From: JANMDU01 sp031375105
GTDB lineage: Bacteria; Pseudomonadota; Gammaproteobacteria; Burkholderiales; Burkholderiaceae_C
DNA: 64,000 nt
Direction of reading: 5' to 3'
Assembly: GCA_031375105.1 (NCBI GenBank)
Contig: JANMHJ010000047.1
Location: 1-64,000 of the forward strand
The position numbers were made by a program, and so were the translations under genes. Below are positions 26,786 to 34,578 of the stretch, one piece after another. Position 1 is the stretch's first letter. Every line of letters begins with the position of its first letter. A model generated the notes under the pieces. It worked only from the letters and a program-made list of their open reading frames with translations. It was not told the DNA's origin and did no database searches.

Positions 26786-28501
26786 TCACACGATTCCGGG
26801 GTTGCCGGCCAATCCAATGAGTTTCGGATTGTTCACGCGCACGGGTTTGAGCACTTTTTGGCTTTTGAGGTAGGTTTCCACCACATCCCAGATCGGCGGA
26901 CCTGCGTTTTTGCTGGCTTCCTGCACCGGTGCCCAGCCGGCGACTTTGTAGGTTTTGTTGGGGTCAATCAGTTGGCCTTTGAGGCGCATGTCTGAAATAC
27001 GTTCGCCGGTTTTCGCACCGGGCTCGCAGGTGTAGCTCATGCCCGCCACGCGCACCATATCGCCGCCCTGCTGGTAATACGGATCGGGGTTGAACAGGTT
27101 GTCGCAGACATCTTCCAAAATGATCTTGAGCATGTCGCCTTTGATGTCGGACAGCGTTGCCCAAGGGTAGGTGATGGCGGTTTGATCCATCACATGCTCG
27201 CGCGTGATCGCCTGGCCAGGCAAGAGTGATGTGCCCCAGCGGAAGCCGGGCGAAAATGCAATCTCCGCCCCGCGCACTTGCAGCATCGCATCCATGATCA
27301 CCTGATCCACACTGCCCGCAAAATTGCCACGCCGATACAGCATGCCTTCGGTGATGGCCAGTGGTTCTTCGAGCTTTGCCTTGAAAGGCGCGCGCACTTT
27401 GTCGATATAAGCCTGCATCTCGCGGTCTGCGGGCAACATGTTGGCAAAAATCGGCAGCAAGCGGTAATTCACTGCTTTGACTTTGCCTTGTTGCACGTCG
27501 ATATCCAGCACGCCGAGGAATTTGCCATTGCTGCCAGCATTGGTCACCAGCGTTTGCCCATCGGTTCGCGTGATCATCGTCGGCTTGGGTACGCCATCGT
27601 GCGTGTGCCCGCCCAGAATCGCGTCAATGCCTGTGACGCGGCCAGCCAGCTTCAAATCCACATCCATGCCGTTGTGGCTGAGCAATACCACGGCTTGTGC
27701 GCCCTGCGCCCTCGCCTCATTCACCTGTTTTTGCAATTCCGCCTCTTGAATGCCAAACGTCCAACTGGGCACTTGCCAGCTCGGGTTTGCAATCGGCGTG
27801 TAGGGGAAGGCTTGACCGATGATGGCGACTTTTGCGCCATTCATTTCTTTGATGACGAAAGGCTTGAACACCGGGTCTTCAAAATCTTTCGTCTTCACGT
27901 TTTGCGCGACGAAATCAATCTTGCCAGCGAAATCTTTCTCGATGATTTCCTTGACTCGCGCTTCACCAAACGTGAATTCCCAATGCGCCGTCATCACATC
28001 CACGCCCAGCAGCTTGCAGGCATCCACCATGTCTTGCGCGTTCGTCCACAGCGACGTGGCGCTGCCCTGCCAAGTGTCGCCACCATCGAGCAACAAGCAG
28101 CCTGGGCGCGAGGCCTTCAGGCGCTTCACAAGCGTAGCCAAATGCGCAAACCCACCCACTTTGCCGTATTGCCGAGAAGCCCGCTCAAAATCCAAATAAG
28201 TATGCGCATGCGCCTCCGCACTGCCCGCCTTCAAGCCCGCATATTTGAGCAAATGCTCCCCCACCAAATGCGGCACCTTGCCCCACATATTGCCAATGCC
28301 AATGTTCGCATCAGGCTCACGGAAATAAATCGGCAAGAGCTGCGCATGGCAATCGGTCATGTGAAGCAAATGCACATTGCCAGTGCGCGGCACGTCATAC
28401 AGGCGCTGTGCTTCTTGTGCATTCGCCTCACGTGCCAAGGGAAAGCCAGCGACTGCGGCAGCGGTGAGGACGGAAGAAAATTCGCGGCGGGTGAGGTTCA
28501 T
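26786..28501 (-). CDS. soxB: SoxB thiosulfohydrolase
   Basis: SoxB (571 aa) is the periplasmic dimanganese enzyme that hydrolyses the terminal sulfone of SoxY-bound S-sulfonate to release sulfate. The N-terminal leader has a Tat-like twin arginine (LTRREFSSVL) and ends AREANAQ. The 5'-nucleotidase/calcineurin-type metal motifs are present: HMTDCHAQ, LLDGGDTWQGS, LLSHNGMDVD and ILGGHTHDG. Length is normal. AAGGCTCC precedes ATG 28501. It is the last sox gene of the cluster and follows soxX by about 40 bp. With soxXA, soxYZ and soxCD all present, the pathway to sulfate is complete. Confidence 0.96.
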   Translation of the reverse strand: MNLTRREFSSVLTAAAVAGFPLAREANAQEAQRLYDVPRTGNVHLLHMTDCHAQLLPIYFREPDANIGIGNMWGKVPHLVGEHLLKYAGLKAGSAEAHAHTYLDFERASRQYGKVGGFAHLATLVKRLKASRPGCLLLDGGDTWQGSATSLWTNAQDMVDACKLLGVDVMTAHWEFTFGEARVKEIIEKDFAGKIDFVAQNVKTKDFEDPVFKPFVIKEMNGAKVAIIGQAFPYTPIANPSWQVPSWTFGIQEAELQKQVNEARAQGAQAVVLLSHNGMDVDLKLAGRVTGIDAILGGHTHDGVPKPTMITRTDGQTLVTNAGSNGKFLGVLDIDVQQGKVKAVNYRLLPIFANMLPADREMQAYIDKVRAPFKAKLEEPLAITEGMLYRRGNFAGSVDQVIMDAMLQVRGAEIAFSPGFRWGTSLLPGQAITREHVMDQTAITYPWATLSDIKGDMLKIILEDVCDNLFNPDPYYQQGGDMVRVAGMSYTCEPGAKTGERISDMRLKGQLIDPNKTYKVAGWAPVQEASKNAGPPIWDVVETYLKSQKVLKPVRVNNPKLIGLAGNPGIV

Positions 28502-28539
28502 GGAGCCTTGGATGCGGCAAAAGTAGGTAACGCGAAAAA

Positions 28540-29208
28540 CTACTTATTCACCGGCGAATCCGGCGACAGCAGCAATGCCATCACATGCTTGATCTGTTGC
28601 TCAGTCAAGATGCCGGCATCGCCGAAGCGGGGCATGTTGCTGCAGAGGTTGACGCTGTGGGTGTTCCAGATGCGGGCCCAAGTGTATTTGACGATGGCCT
28701 CGGACTCTGCAGAGTTTGCGTCTTTGACTTGGCGGATTGCGCCGTACTTCAAGAGGCTGGGGCCTTGGTTGCCGAAGCTGATCTCAGCAGGGCTGATTTG
28801 GTGGCAGGCGTAGCAGTTGGCGCCATTCGCCACGCCCGGCGCATCGGTGAATTGCATGCCTCGGCCGTTTTGCGCGATGCGCTCGCCTTCGCGCCAATCA
28901 CCCACATATTTACCGTCAGCGGGATAAGGGATTTTTTCGAAGAGCGCGGTTTGCATCTTCTCAGCCAACTTCTTATCAACGTCTTTGCCGGCCATACTGG
29001 CTTCGGTACAGATGCGTTGGATTTCGGTTTGGTCGAGGCGATCTAGCTTGGCAATACCGCGTTCGTTGAAGCTGCCTTTGATGGCGGCCAAAGATTCTTC
29101 CGCAGTGGGCAAAGAGGAGCAGCTGGCGATTAGCAAGGTGCTGGCAGTTGCTACCAAAGTGATAGCTGCTCGCGCAGTGAATACGCCGGCAATTGGATGT
29201 TTTTTCAT
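28540..29208 (-). CDS. soxX: SoxX, cytochrome c subunit of the L-cysteine S-thiosulfotransferase SoxXA
   Basis: The start is ATG 29208 (222 aa), 15 nt past the soxA stop, with GAAGAG upstream. The leader ends in LLIASCSS, so a lipobox Cys is possible and SoxX may be membrane-anchored. One c-type haem site, CYACH, and an axial Met in SNMPRFGD near the C-terminus match SoxX. With SoxA it couples thiosulfate to the SoxY cysteine oxidatively. The segment VFTARAAITLVATA of the leader is encoded by a dispersed-repeat copy. An N-terminal domain of about 60 residues before the haem domain is longer than in minimal SoxX proteins. Confidence 0.93.
   Translation of the reverse strand: MKKHPIAGVFTARAAITLVATASTLLIASCSSLPTAEESLAAIKGSFNERGIAKLDRLDQTEIQRICTEASMAGKDVDKKLAEKMQTALFEKIPYPADGKYVGDWREGERIAQNGRGMQFTDAPGVANGANCYACHQISPAEISFGNQGPSLLKYGAIRQVKDANSAESEAIVKYTWARIWNTHSVNLCSNMPRFGDAGILTEQQIKHVMALLLSPDSPVNK
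29148..29194 (-). repeat. Dispersed 45-bp repeat, copy 5, inside the soxX leader
   Basis: In minus orientation, TTGCTACC is followed by ATAGC, CGCGCAG and TACGCCGGC. It is translated in frame as part of the SoxX signal peptide. It is more diverged than most copies but close to the copy in soxA. Confidence 0.6.
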
Positions 29209-29222
29209 ATTTTTCTCTTCAA

Positions 29223-30047
29223 TCAACGCTTGATAGCCGGTGCAGCCATCTTGCCGCCATTGGCGTTCACGCCCATGAAGGTGATGAGATCGACCGAGGT
29301 TTGTGAGAGGTATTGCATCTCTGGAAAACGCTGCTGACGGAAGCAGTCATACATGCGCCATTGCATCGTGCGCAAAGCACCTTGGCTTACGCGATAGGCC
29401 GGCCACTGGCTGAATGCCGCTTGTGCAGGGCCTTGCTTGGTGAGGTTGGGCAAATCTTGCAGGCGGATGCGTTTGCCATCTTCGCTGTGGCAGCTCGCAC
29501 AGGAGAAATCATAGGGCCCGCCCTTGAAATAGAAGGCGCGTTTGCCGCGCTCGTAAGCGGCTTTCTCTGCGCCATGGCCTTGCGGTACTTTGATCACGAG
29601 ATCGCGCGATTCGTCATACACAAAGGCCACCAAATCCTCAATCTCAGTGGCTTTTTGGCCTTCGCTGCTAAATACTGTGCGCGCCGTGAAGCTATCGCGC
29701 TTAGCGCCTTGGAAAGTGACCATGCAGTGCACGAGGCGGCTTTCCACATCCATCACTTGTTTGACATCATCAAAATACTTCGGCAGCGCAGCCACTGCAC
29801 CTTTGACCTTGCCAACACCTAAGCCTAGATCGCAGCTCTCAGCGAGCGATTTGCCACCCCGCTTGGCATTCCAAAGCCCTTCACCGCGCGCAGCATTCAG
29901 GTCTGCGGGGTTGCCATCTTGCAAAGATTGGCGATATTCATTGATCGCATCCTGCGCGGATTTTTGCTGCGCTTGGGTGGGAGATGCTATTAAAAAGAGA
30001 GCGGCTAGCGCAATGGATACGCCGGCTAGGGATGTTTTTTTATTCAA
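29223..30047 (-). CDS. soxA: SoxA, catalytic cytochrome c subunit of SoxXA
   Basis: SoxA (274 aa) starts at TTG 30047, placed by the AGGAG 7 nt upstream. A Sec leader (AGVSIALAALFLIASPTQA) precedes the mature protein. The single haem site is CASCH in the C-terminal half, and the catalytic Cys that carries the persulfide ligand is in MYDCFRQQRFPE. In the N-terminal half the first haem site is replaced by two lone cysteines (AESCDLG and LVHCMV), as in monohaem-type SoxA where they form a disulfide. The stop lies just before soxX. The leader overlaps a degenerate dispersed repeat, and a 165-bp palindromic element separates the gene from soxZ. Confidence 0.95.
   Translation of the reverse strand: MNKKTSLAGVSIALAALFLIASPTQAQQKSAQDAINEYRQSLQDGNPADLNAARGEGLWNAKRGGKSLAESCDLGLGVGKVKGAVAALPKYFDDVKQVMDVESRLVHCMVTFQGAKRDSFTARTVFSSEGQKATEIEDLVAFVYDESRDLVIKVPQGHGAEKAAYERGKRAFYFKGGPYDFSCASCHSEDGKRIRLQDLPNLTKQGPAQAAFSQWPAYRVSQGALRTMQWRMYDCFRQQRFPEMQYLSQTSVDLITFMGVNANGGKMAAPAIKR
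29985..30029 (-). repeat. Dispersed 45-bp repeat, copy 6, inside the soxA leader
   Basis: In minus orientation: TGCTATTAAAAAG, then a GCGCA core and TACGCCGGCTA. It shares TACGCCGGC with copy 5 and encodes LAGVSIALAALFLIAS of the SoxA signal peptide. It is diverged; two related signal peptides could also account for part of the similarity. Confidence 0.5.
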
Positions 30048-30090
30048 AATGGTCTCCTAATTTGGGTTGTTGGCTTTCCAACCATTTTTT

Positions 30091-30255
30091 AACTTCCGAT
30101 ACGCGAAAGGCGCGAAGGTTACGCGAAAGACGCGAAAAAGAAAATACAAAATGAATTCAAAAACTAGTTTTCCGAATCAAGTTTTTCTTCAATCAGATTT
30201 AAATTTTTGCGTTTCATTTCTTGGTATTTTTCGCGTCTTTCGCGATACGGATGTT
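30091..30255. repeat. Palindromic MITE-like element, copy 1 (165 bp), between soxZ and soxA
   Basis: Its ends are an imperfect inverted pair, AACTTCCG and CGGATGTT. Inside, GCGAAAGACGCGAAAAAG on the left is inverted on the right as CGCGTCTTTCGCG, around an AT-rich centre with GAATTC. GATAC directly flanks the GCGAAAG/CTTTCGC arms on both sides and could be a target duplication. There is no coding capacity. Confidence 0.75.
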
Positions 30256-30285
30256 GGCATTCTTTCTTCGAACGCCAACCAACCA

Positions 30286-30600
30286 TCAAGCAATCGCCGC
30301 TTCGTCCGTGCGGGTTTCGCCTTTGTTGTCGATCCAAGTCACTTTCACCTTCTCACCCACCTTGCCGCCTTTGAAGACGAACTGGGTGAAAGGGTTTTTC
30401 GAGACGGCTGGCCCCCATTGGGCGCTGAAAACAGGTTTGCCGGCGTATTCGGCTTTGATGGTTTGGATGAACCAAGCGGGCACGAGTTTGCCGTCTGGGG
30501 CGCGGCGTTGGCCGCTTTCCATTTCGTGGCTCACCAACACGCGCACAGTGGTTTTTTCGCCCTGCACTTGGGCACGGATTCGCATGGGATCTGCTGACAT
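30286..30600 (-). CDS. soxZ: SoxZ, sulfur-carrier complex subunit
   Basis: SoxZ (104 aa from ATG 30600, preceded by AGGAGAAAGAAT) is the Ig-like partner of SoxY and has no cysteine. It starts MSADPMRIRAQVQGEK and contains the typical VLVSHEMESGQR, HF/WFIQTIKAEYAGKPVF and GPAVSKNPFTQFVFKG stretches. It lacks a signal peptide, as usual, because it is co-exported with SoxY. It follows soxY with a short gap. The next gene downstream, soxA, is separated by about 240 bp holding a palindromic element, so transcript processing or attenuation could occur between them. Confidence 0.95.
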   Translation of the reverse strand: MSADPMRIRAQVQGEKTTVRVLVSHEMESGQRRAPDGKLVPAWFIQTIKAEYAGKPVFSAQWGPAVSKNPFTQFVFKGGKVGEKVKVTWIDNKGETRTDEAAIA

Positions 30601-30626
30601 ATTCTTTCTCCTGAGTTCGTTGGGAA

Positions 30627-31091
30627 TCAACCGCCGCAGCCGCCAAGGGTGACCTTGACTTCTTTTTGCGCAAAGAGGAATTTATCCCCCGCCTTGGCCA
30701 CAGCAAACACGTTGCTGGATTGGCCCATCTTGATATTGGTGGCGAAACTCGCGTCGGTGCCAGGGATCACGTCGAACACGGCGGCCACGGCATTGGGATT
30801 TTTCTCCACGAGCAGCGCAATTTGCGTGACAGCAGGGTTGGTGGTGGCCACGCCGATGCGCACGACGTTGCCGTTCTCCGCGATCTCAGGGGCGGTGAGC
30901 TGCACATCTGTACTCAGGGTAGCGGCAGTGTTGCCACCCATGGATTTGACAGCATCGGCCAAATTTTTTGTTTCAAAAGCGGCCTTATTCCAGCCAGCGG
31001 CTTGGGCAAAGCTCACGGCAGGCAGCCAGCCTGCGCCAGCGGCTAAGGCGATTACTGCGGTGCCTTTTCGGTTTAATTCACGACGGTTCAT
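30627..31091 (-). CDS. soxY: SoxY, covalent sulfur-carrier protein
   Basis: SoxY (154 aa) carries sulfur intermediates on the Cys of its C-terminal GGCGG swinging arm, which is intact (TLGGCGG). The leader MNRRELNRKGTAVIALAAGAGW has a twin-arginine start and ends SFAQA, in keeping with Tat export of the SoxYZ pair. AGGAG lies 7 nt before ATG 31091. Downstream is soxZ, upstream soxD at 31248. Length is normal. All SoxXA, SoxB and SoxCD reactions take place on this Cys. Confidence 0.95.
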   Translation of the reverse strand: MNRRELNRKGTAVIALAAGAGWLPAVSFAQAAGWNKAAFETKNLADAVKSMGGNTAATLSTDVQLTAPEIAENGNVVRIGVATTNPAVTQIALLVEKNPNAVAAVFDVIPGTDASFATNIKMGQSSNVFAVAKAGDKFLFAQKEVKVTLGGCGG

Positions 31092-31247
31092 GGTCTAAAA
31101 CTCCTATTTAGATAACTGACATTGTAAAAGTCTCTGTGATTTCTGGGTATGGGAATCATCCCTAGGTCATCAACGGTGATACAGCATGCTTAGGAGACAG
31201 ATTTCTCTGCTTTGGTTTCGATTGTTCTGTCATAAGGATATGCAGAC

Positions 31248-32621
31248 TTACTTTGCCCCGCCCTGCACCAGCCATTGCGCCACTTTAGCTGCTTCCGCCT
31301 CGCTCAAAGACTGCGAAGGCATGGGGATTTGTCCATACACGCCCTGCCCGCCGTTTTTGATTTTCCCAGCGAGATAGGCTTGCCCATCCACCCGCTTGCC
31401 TTGCTTGGCGACGATGTCTTTGAAGCTGGGGCCGACCAACTTGTTTTCCATGCCGTGGCAGGCGATGCAGGCGTATTTTTGCAGCGTGGGCAGCACGTCA
31501 GCGGCTTTGAGCGTGGCCGCTGCGGCTGCGGCAGGTGCGGGAGAAGCACTTGGAGTTGCTCCTGATTTAATAGCACTCTGCGCAGATTCTATAACGGCTA
31601 CTGGCCGATTTGACTGTGAATTGATGCTGCCAGATGCACTTTTGCCACCCGGCAGGGTGATCGCACCACGTGAGCCACCGAGTTCGCGTGATTGCTCGGC
31701 CAAGTTGCCATGCGCATCACGGGCATAGTCTGGAATGAAGCTGGCTACCTTCGGATCTGTGCTGCAGTTTTTCATGCAGTTTGATCCTTGCACATCGGGC
31801 TTGCTCCAGACCTGCTTCGCACCAAATTCCGTACCCGGCCAGAGGCTATGAAAGGTCGTTTTTCCGTTGCGGTTTGGGATGCGTTTTTGGATGTCTGCGA
31901 TATTGCTGTCGCTCAAAGTGAAATTGGCGGGCACGACGTTGCCCAGGTTGAGCATGTAAGCGGTGAGGGCATACACCTCGTCGGGTTTGAGCGATTTAGG
32001 CGCTGTCCACGGCATGGCGCGATTGATGTAATCCCAGAGCGTTGAAATCTGAGAGTTTTTCATCATCGTGGTGCGCGTGGGGGCGTTGCCATCCAAGCGA
32101 AGGGAGGCGACGCGGCCTGTGTCCAAATCTTTCGCTGTGGTGTAGCCAGCCAAGGGCGGGAAAACTTCATTGCTCTCGCCAAAGCTGCCATGGCAGCTGG
32201 CGCATTGCAATTCCCAAATCTTCTCGCCTTGCTCGACTGAGCCTTGGCCTTTGGGCAAACCTTTGAAATCTGGGCGCACGTCAATGTCCCAGGCTTTGAT
32301 TTCTGCTGGGGTGGCTGGTCTTCCGATGCCTTGAAAGTTGGTTTGCGCTGTGGCTGTGGTTGCTAGCAAGGCTAAGGATGAAAGCCAAACTTCCGGGCGC
32401 GAAAGACGCGAAAGTTGCGCGAAAGACGCGAAAAAGAAAATACAAAAGGAATTCAAAAAAGATATTTTTGAAAATTCCAAGGCAACTTTTTGGTGTTGAA
32501 CAAGCAGTATTTTCTCTTCATTCTTTCGGTATTTTTTCGCGTCTTTCGCGTCTTTCGCGTAACTTTCGCGTCTTTCGCGACCGGATGTTCGGTATTCAAG
32601 GATTTCAAGAAAGCTGAACAT
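31248..32621 (-). CDS. soxD: SoxD, dihaem cytochrome c subunit of sulfane dehydrogenase, with a foreign N-terminus
   Basis: SoxD passes electrons from SoxC to c-type cytochromes. There are two class-I haem domains: CASCHG (about residue 140) and CIACHG (about 385), with Met ligands in MPWTAP and IPMPSQ. The only well-supported start is ATG 32621, with GAGGTG upstream inside the soxC 3' end (17-bp overlap). From there, residues about 12-75 are encoded by a 202-bp palindromic element (RERRESYAKDAKDAKKY and so on). A conventional signal-peptide core, VWLSSLALLATTATAQ, appears only at about residue 80. The insertion kept the frame, but a leader of about 95 residues is abnormal. A dispersed repeat also encodes part of the Ser/Ala-rich linker between the haem domains. 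Confidence 0.88.
   Translation of the reverse strand: MFSFLEILEYRTSGRERRESYAKDAKDAKKYRKNEEKILLVQHQKVALEFSKISFLNSFCIFFFASFAQLSRLSRPEVWLSSLALLATTATAQTNFQGIGRPATPAEIKAWDIDVRPDFKGLPKGQGSVEQGEKIWELQCASCHGSFGESNEVFPPLAGYTTAKDLDTGRVASLRLDGNAPTRTTMMKNSQISTLWDYINRAMPWTAPKSLKPDEVYALTAYMLNLGNVVPANFTLSDSNIADIQKRIPNRNGKTTFHSLWPGTEFGAKQVWSKPDVQGSNCMKNCSTDPKVASFIPDYARDAHGNLAEQSRELGGSRGAITLPGGKSASGSINSQSNRPVAVIESAQSAIKSGATPSASPAPAAAAAATLKAADVLPTLQKYACIACHGMENKLVGPSFKDIVAKQGKRVDGQAYLAGKIKNGGQGVYGQIPMPSQSLSEAEAAKVAQWLVQGGAK
31564..31602 (-). repeat. Dispersed 45-bp repeat, copy 7, in the soxD linker
   Basis: In minus orientation, on the soxD strand, GTTATAGAATCTGCGCAG is followed by GTGCTATTAAA. It is translated in frame as VAVIESAQSAIKS in the linker between the two cytochrome domains. 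Confidence 0.85.
32388..32589. repeat. Palindromic MITE-like element, copy 2 (202 bp), fused into the 5' end of soxD
   Basis: It has the same ends (AACTTCCG and CGGATGTT) and the same inner arms (repeated GCGAAAGACGCGAAA, inverted as TTTCGCGTCTTTCGCG) as the copy at 30091-30255. The centre is longer and AT-rich. The soxD frame runs through the whole element. Confidence 0.75.
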
Positions 32622-33969
32622 TTTTCACCTCGCCGCTTTCCTCTACCAGCCATGTTTGAATCGCGTTGTTGTGATAAATCCCCCGCGTGCCGCGCGCTTT
32701 GCGTAGCTCGGCGTAGGTGGGCTGAATATGCCCCGTTTCATCGACTGCGCGGCTCAAGAGCAGAGCGGGTTTGCCGTCCCAATTCCATGGCAACACAAAG
32801 CGCGTCAGGCATTTGGAAAGCACTGGCGTTTGCAAGCGCGCGCTCTGCCAATTGCGCCCGCCATCCATGCTGACATCGACTTTGCGAATCTTGCCGCGCC
32901 CGCTCCAAGCTAGGCCGGTGATTTGATGCGCACCTTTATCCAGCAACACTTGCCCGCCGCTGGGCGAGGTAATCACAGATTTCACTTCTTGAATGCTCGT
33001 GTATTGCCGGTGCAGGCCATCTGGCATGAGATCGACATAATGTATCGTCTCGTCTTTGGTCGCGTAAGGCATGTCGCCCAGCTCAATGCGGCGCAGGTAT
33101 TTCACCCAACTCACGCCTTGCACACCGGCAACGACGAGGCGCAGCGGATAGCCATTCTCGGGGCGCAGCATTTCGCCGTTTTGTCCATACGCCACCAGAA
33201 CTTCGTCGTTCATCACCAAGCTCAGCGGAATCGTGCGCGTCATGCTCGATCCATCCGCGCCCTCGGCCAACACGAATTTGCCGCGCTTGAAATCAGCGCC
33301 ACACATCTCCAGCAGCAAGCGCAGCGGCACGCCGGTGAATTCGCTGCAGGAAATCATGCCGTGCGTGTATTGCACCGTCGGCACAGCCACATTGCCCCAT
33401 TCCATACCCGTATTCGCGCCACACTCGATGAAATGAATGCGGCTCACGCTGGGCAAACGCATCAAATCGTCCATGGTAAACACCATCGGCTTTTTGAGCA
33501 TCTTTTCATCCGAGCCATTCACCAGGAAACGATGCTTGTCCGGCTCAATATCCCACCATCCTTGGTGATGCCGCTCAAAATGCAGGCCGCTGGGCGTGAT
33601 GATGCCAAACAGCCCTTGCAGCGGCGTGAAGCTCACACCCGCTTGGCTCACGCGCGTGAGCCCCGGGCTTTCGCGGCGTTGCAGATTTTTCTCATACGCG
33701 CTAGGAATGCCATAGCCCCGCGCCGCCACCGATTGGCCGAGCGCTTTGCTGTGCGCAGGCAGCTCCAGAATATTTGGGTCACCCAGGCCAGATACTGGGT
33801 TGGATTGGGCTCTAGCCGTTATAGAACCTGCGCCAGTTGCTATGAAAGCCGTAGCAAATGCAGAAGAGATGAATCCTCTGCGCCCAGCTTTGAGATCACT
33901 ACGCACTTGAGGAATTTGTTCACGCGAGAGAAAACTCTCGGGCGCTTTTTGTAGAGAACGAGAATTCAT
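32605..33969 (-). CDS. soxC: SoxC, molybdenum-cofactor subunit of sulfane dehydrogenase
   Basis: SoxC (454 aa from ATG 33969; a GTG at 33978 is also possible) oxidises the SoxY-bound sulfane sulfur. It belongs to the sulfite-oxidase family: the molybdopterin-ligating Cys is in HFIECGANTGMEWG, and a dimerisation domain follows with VSMDGGRNWQSARL. A long Tat leader has the twin arginine in AGRRGFISSAF and ends TARAQS. The stretch FIATGAGSITARA of that leader is encoded by a dispersed repeat in reverse orientation. The start overlaps or abuts the arsR stop at 33975, and soxD overlaps the 3' end, so arsR-soxC-soxD are coupled. Confidence 0.94.
   Translation of the reverse strand: MNSRSLQKAPESFLSREQIPQVRSDLKAGRRGFISSAFATAFIATGAGSITARAQSNPVSGLGDPNILELPAHSKALGQSVAARGYGIPSAYEKNLQRRESPGLTRVSQAGVSFTPLQGLFGIITPSGLHFERHHQGWWDIEPDKHRFLVNGSDEKMLKKPMVFTMDDLMRLPSVSRIHFIECGANTGMEWGNVAVPTVQYTHGMISCSEFTGVPLRLLLEMCGADFKRGKFVLAEGADGSSMTRTIPLSLVMNDEVLVAYGQNGEMLRPENGYPLRLVVAGVQGVSWVKYLRRIELGDMPYATKDETIHYVDLMPDGLHRQYTSIQEVKSVITSPSGGQVLLDKGAHQITGLAWSGRGKIRKVDVSMDGGRNWQSARLQTPVLSKCLTRFVLPWNWDGKPALLLSRAVDETGHIQPTYAELRKARGTRGIYHNNAIQTWLVEESGEVKNVQLS
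33811..33856 (+). repeat. Dispersed 45-bp repeat, copy 8, inside the soxC Tat leader
   Basis: TAGCCGTTATAGAACCTGCG is followed by TTGCTATGAAAGCCGTAGCA. On the minus strand it is translated in frame as part of the hydrophobic core and cleavage region of the SoxC leader. Confidence 0.85.
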
Positions 33970-33974
33970 GGCGT

Positions 33975-34358
33975 TCACACTCTTGCCAATAGCCGCTCAG
34001 CGGCAGGCAATTGCATTGGCTCGTCCAGTTCAATCGCCACCTGCGTACACACACTTCTGCACAGCGTCACCGCGCGTTCGCTTTGCACGCGATAAAACAC
34101 CTGTGCGCCCTCTTTGCGTTTGGCCAAAATGCCTGCTTGGTAGAGCACGGAAAGATGCTGCGACAAATTCGGCTGCGTCGTGCCTACCTGCTCTAGCAGC
34201 TCACCGACTGAAAGTTCGCCATTGCACAAGCTGCTCAAAATGCGCAAACGCATCGGCGTAGATAACACGCCAAACAGCTCAGCCGCCATTTCAAACACAC
34301 GCTGAGATTGCGCCTCGTCATCGCCCGACACTGGGTTCAAGGAAGTGGTTTGTAACAT
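33975..34358 (-). CDS. ArsR/SmtB-family repressor of the sox cluster, SqrR/BigR-like persulfide sensor
   Basis: This is a 127-aa winged-helix regulator. The recognition helix is in TTQPNLSQHLSVLYQAGIL (about 60-78), followed by the wing KRKEGAQVFYRV. Three cysteines stand out: C45 in SLCNGELS, and C100 and C104 in TLCRSVC. A Cys in the first position plus one near residue 100 is the arrangement by which SqrR/BigR and the ArsR-type SoxR repressors sense persulfides or polysulfides. A metal sensor is less likely, because the typical CVC box is missing. It is the first gene of the sox operon and overlaps the region of the soxC start by 4 nt if the GTG is used. It probably represses its own operon until sulfane sulfur appears. 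Confidence 0.85.
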   Translation of the reverse strand: MLQTTSLNPVSGDDEAQSQRVFEMAAELFGVLSTPMRLRILSSLCNGELSVGELLEQVGTTQPNLSQHLSVLYQAGILAKRKEGAQVFYRVQSERAVTLCRSVCTQVAIELDEPMQLPAAERLLARV

Positions 34359-34406
34359 TTGGGCTTAAAGTTAGATCAAAAGTATTAAAAATCTGAAAAT
34401 CAGTAC

Positions 34407-34449
34407 ATAAGCAATATCTTATATTTTTCAAAAACCCCGTCAACGGGGT
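34407..34449. promoter_or_regulatory. Candidate operator (ATAAG-N6-CTTAT) and adjacent GC hairpin upstream of the sox operon
   Basis: ATAAG, six bases, CTTAT (34407-34422) is an AT-rich inverted repeat of the kind bound by ArsR-family proteins, 49-64 bp before the arsR start. Next to it, ACCCCGT-CA-ACGGGGT (about 34433-34448) is followed by a T-run on the minus strand. It could stop antisense transcription or be a protein site. Confidence 0.4.
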
Positions 34450-34578
34450 ATTCCCTATGCCTGCAATTGGTTTCTAATAGCGTAATTAGGTGTGCAGGTG
34501 CAGCAATTGTTTGTTTCTCACACAGGGTTTGCTGCATGGAGTCAGGCAACCAGAATTTTTTAGTTGACGAGGAGTGTT

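Noticed and set aside
27278..28813. 511-codon open frame on the plus strand
   Set aside because: It lies antisense to soxB, whose protein is unmistakable; the translated frame is His/Arg-rich with no domain and no ribosome site. It is a GC-bias shadow.
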